Positions 5,107 to 7,257 of a stretch of DNA of 7,257 nucleotides are shown here, piece after piece. This DNA comes from Betaproteobacteria bacterium (GTDB lineage: Bacteria > Pseudomonadota > Gammaproteobacteria > Burkholderiales > SG8-41). The first letter of the stretch is position 1, and each line of letters opens with the position of its first letter. A model generated the notes under the pieces. The model saw only the letters and a program-made list of their open reading frames with translations. It had not been told where the DNA came from and searched no databases. The position numbers were made by a program, and so were the translations under genes. The stretch spans positions 1 through 7,257 of the forward strand of contig JANXSE010000137.1 in NCBI GenBank assembly GCA_025356695.1. Direction: 5' to 3'.

Positions 5107-7236
5107 TTAGCGCACGCGTATCTGTCGTTTCGGTGCTACTTTGCCTCGCCGCACCGTAACAACCTTTCCCGTCCCCGCCGGCTGAAACGCCGGCACCAGT
5201 TGATGCTTGCCCGGGCCGATCAAATCGGCGCGGCCCATGTCTCGCAACGCCTGCCGCAGCATCGGCCAGTTCTCCGCATCGTGATAACGCAGGAAGGCCT
5301 TGTGCAGGCGGCGCTGGCGCGCGCCTTTGACGATGCTGACGGTCTCTGATGTTTTTGTGACTTTGTGCAACGGGTTCTTGCCGGTGTGGTACATCGCGGT
5401 GGCGGTGGCGAGCGGTGTGGGCAGGAAGGTCTGCACCTGATCGAGACGGAAACCGTTTTTCTTCAGCCACAGTGCGAGTTCGAGCATGTCTTCATCGGTG
5501 GTGCCGGGATGCGCGGCAATGAAGTAGGGGATCAGGTACTGTTCCTTGCCGGCTTCTTTCGAGGCGCGGTCGAAGATTTCCTTGAATTTGTCGTAGCTGC
5601 CGATGCCGGGCTTCATCATTTTCGACAGCGGGCCGTCGGAAATATGCTCGGGCGCGATCTTCAAGTAACCGCCGACGTGGTGGGTGGCGAGTTCCTTGAT
5701 GTATTCGGGCGATTTCACGGCGAGGTCGTAGCGCAGGCCGGAAGCGACGAGAATTTTCTTGATGCCGGGCAGCGCGCGCGCCTTGCGGTAGAGGCTGATC
5801 AGCGGCGCGTGATCGGTGTTGAGGTTTTCGCAAACGCCGGGAAACACGCAGGACGGCCGCCGGCACGAGGCTTCGATCTTCGGGTCTTTGCAGGCCATGC
5901 GGTACATATTGGCGGTGGGCCCACCGACATCGGAGATGACGCCGGTGAAGCCCGGCGTCTTGTCGCGGATTTCCTCGATTTCGCGCAGAATCGATTTTTC
6001 CGAGCGGCTCTGGATGATGCGGCCTTCGTGTTCGGTGATCGAGCAGAAGGTGCAGCCGCCGAAGCAGCCGCGCATGATGTTGACCGAGAAGCAGATCATT
6101 TCCCACGCCGGGATTTTGGCGTCGCCGTACGACGGATACGGCGCGCGGGCATAGGGCAGGTCGTAGACGAAATCCATTTCCGCCATCGACAGCGGCAGCG
6201 GCGGCGGATTCAACCAGACATCACGCTCGCCATGCGCTTGCACCAGTGCACGCGCATTGCCCGGATTGGATTCGAGATGGAAGGTGCGCGAGGCGTGCGC
6301 ATAGAGTATCGGATCGGCCTTGACCTGCTCGTACGAGGGCAGGCGGATCACGGTGTGTGCGCGCGCATCGAGTTTGGCGGCGAGTTTCTCGGCGCGGTTG
6401 TGAAACTGGATGATTTGCGCGCCGGACGTTGCTGCAGGCTTCGGCGGCGCGGTTGGGTTCTTTTCCTTCATCTCGTACGGATCGGGATGCGGATGCAGCG
6501 CGCCCGGCGTATCGACCGTGGTCGAATCGGCTTCGCTCCAGCCTTCCGGATGCCAGCCGCGCGGCGCCATGAAGGCGCTGCCGCGCAGATCGCGAATATT
6601 GGCGATGGGCTCACCCTTGGCGAGGCGATGGGTCAGTTCGACAATCGCGCGCTCGGCGTTGCCGAACAGCAGCAGATCGGCTTTGGAATCGGGCAGCACC
6701 GAACGGCGCACGGTTTCCGACCAGTAATCGAAATGCGCGATGCGCCTGAGGCTGGCTTCGATGCTGCCGATGACGACGTTAGCGTCGGGAAAAGCTTCGC
6801 GGCAGCGCTGGCTGTAGACGGTGACGGCACGGTCCGGGCGCTTGTTCGCTTGCGCGCCGGGCGTATAGGCGTCGTCGGAGCGCAGCTTGCGGTCGGCGGT
6901 GTAGCGGTTGACCATCGAATCCATGTTGCCGGCGGTGACGCCGAAATACAGATTCGGTTGGCCGAGGCGTTTGAAATCCTCGGCGGATTTCCAGTCGGGC
7001 TGGCTGATGATGCCGACGCGAAAGCCCTGCGCTTCGAGCAGGCGGCCGACCAGCGCCATGCCGAAACTCGGATGATCGATGTAGGCGTCGCCGGTGACGA
7101 TGATGATGTCGCAGGAATCCCAGCCGCGCGCCTCCATGCCCGCGCGCGTGGTGGGCAGGAACGGCGAAATGCCGAAGCGCTGTGCCCAGAATTTGCGGTA
7201 GCCGTTGATCGGTTTCGGCGGCGGCGATTGCGTCAT
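5107..7236 (-). CDS. ygiQ: YgiQ family radical SAM protein (UPF0313)
   Basis: The 709-residue protein is close in length and sequence to the YgiQ family. These are predicted radical S-adenosylmethionine enzymes with a 4Fe-4S cluster; their substrate is not established. The N-terminal region (about 15-240) starts with [25 protein letters not shown] and contains [17 protein letters not shown]. The radical SAM motif CFGGCTFC places the cluster cysteines at 391, 395 and 398, followed by [15 protein letters not shown] second family-typical cysteine group (449, 458, 463, 469; [12 protein letters not shown]) follows and may bind another metal site. Also typical are [29 protein letters not shown] and [11 protein letters not shown]. 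The C-terminus is basic ([14 protein letters not shown]). Residues 238-272 form a proline-rich, low-conservation linker. No ribosome site precedes the ATG; it overlaps an upstream TGA by one base, which suggests translational coupling. Confidence 0.95.
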   Translation of the reverse strand: MTQSPPPKPINGYRKFWAQRFGISPFLPTTRAGMEARGWDSCDIIIVTGDAYIDHPSFGMALVGRLLEAQGFRVGIISQPDWKSAEDFKRLGQPNLYFGVTAGNMDSMVNRYTADRKLRSDDAYTPGAQANKRPDRAVTVYSQRCREAFPDANVVIGSIEASLRRIAHFDYWSETVRRSVLPDSKADLLLFGNAERAIVELTHRLAKGEPIANIRDLRGSAFMAPRGWHPEGWSEADSTTVDTPGALHPHPDPYEMKEKNPTAPPKPAATSGAQIIQFHNRAEKLAAKLDARAHTVIRLPSYEQVKADPILYAHASRTFHLESNPGNARALVQAHGERDVWLNPPPLPLSMAEMDFVYDLPYARAPYPSYGDAKIPAWEMICFSVNIMRGCFGGCTFCSITEHEGRIIQSRSEKSILREIEEIRDKTPGFTGVISDVGGPTANMYRMACKDPKIEASCRRPSCVFPGVCENLNTDHAPLISLYRKARALPGIKKILVASGLRYDLAVKSPEYIKELATHHVGGYLKIAPEHISDGPLSKMMKPGIGSYDKFKEIFDRASKEAGKEQYLIPYFIAAHPGTTDEDMLELALWLKKNGFRLDQVQTFLPTPLATATAMYHTGKNPLHKVTKTSETVSIVKGARQRRLHKAFLRYHDAENWPMLRQALRDMGRADLIGPGKHQLVPAFQPAGTGKVVTVRRGKVAPKRQIRVR

Positions 7237-7257
7237 CAGTCGGTCATCGCGGCGGCG
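7236..7257 (-). CDS. Possible 3' end of an upstream gene coupled to ygiQ
   Basis: On the minus strand the frame reading A-A-A-M-T-D then TGA is open from the right edge to a stop whose last base is the first base of the ygiQ ATG (TGATG). Such one-base overlaps are common inside bacterial operons, and ygiQ has no ribosome site of its own. Only seven complete codons, including the stop, are visible, so neither identity nor even coding status can be shown from this window. Confidence 0.35.

Noticed and set aside
5492..6106. Minus-strand open frame inside the ygiQ gene
   Set aside because: It is out of frame with the conserved radical SAM sequence, and its Arg/His-rich translation shows no conserved motif.
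1..7257. CRISPR array, tRNA, transposase, toxin-antitoxin or phage-defence genes
   Set aside because: I found no regularly spaced repeats, no tRNA-like sequence and no motifs of these families; the repeats present are short intergenic palindromes.

Overview
The window looks like chromosomal sequence from a GC-rich betaproteobacterium, probably Burkholderiales or a near relative. The main clues are two stand-alone tricarboxylate-type (Bug/TctC) periplasmic binding proteins, a family greatly expanded in that group, high-GC coding sequence (about 65% in a stretch I counted), and short palindromic repeats after gene ends. This assignment is an inference. No rRNA, tRNA, CRISPR array, transposase or phage gene is visible.

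Layout from left to right. (1) The 3' part of a plus-strand LVIVD-repeat (beta-propeller type) protein, cut by the window edge. (2) An inverted pair of REP-like repeats (662-755). (3) A plus-strand Bug/TctC binding protein (788-1756). (4) A mirrored palindromic element and a strong bidirectional terminator, shared with (5) a convergent second Bug/TctC binding protein on the minus strand (1889-2857). (6) A 107-base divergent promoter region. (7) A plus-strand ATP-grasp enzyme resembling D-alanine-D-alanine ligase (2965-3984). (8) A 152-base convergent gap packed with three different palindromic repeats. (9) A minus-strand, AT-rich gene of unknown function encoding an exported protein (4137-5003), with a good sigma-70 promoter almost touching its start codon. 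(10) A minus-strand YgiQ-family radical SAM protein (5107-7236), whose start codon overlaps the stop of a probable upstream gene at the right edge.

The genes do not form one obvious pathway. The two binding proteins lack TctA/TctB membrane partners here, so they are orphan receptors that would need permeases encoded elsewhere. The ATP-grasp and YgiQ genes look like ordinary chromosomal genes. The part least like the rest is the 4137-5003 gene: its composition is much lower in GC than its surroundings, I do not recognise its family, and its stop codon lies inside a REP-like repeat. I see no evidence of a complete new multi-gene system. The points most worth a second look are that orphan gene, the palindromic repeat at the 3' end of four of the genes, and two genes that may be transcribed as leaderless mRNAs.
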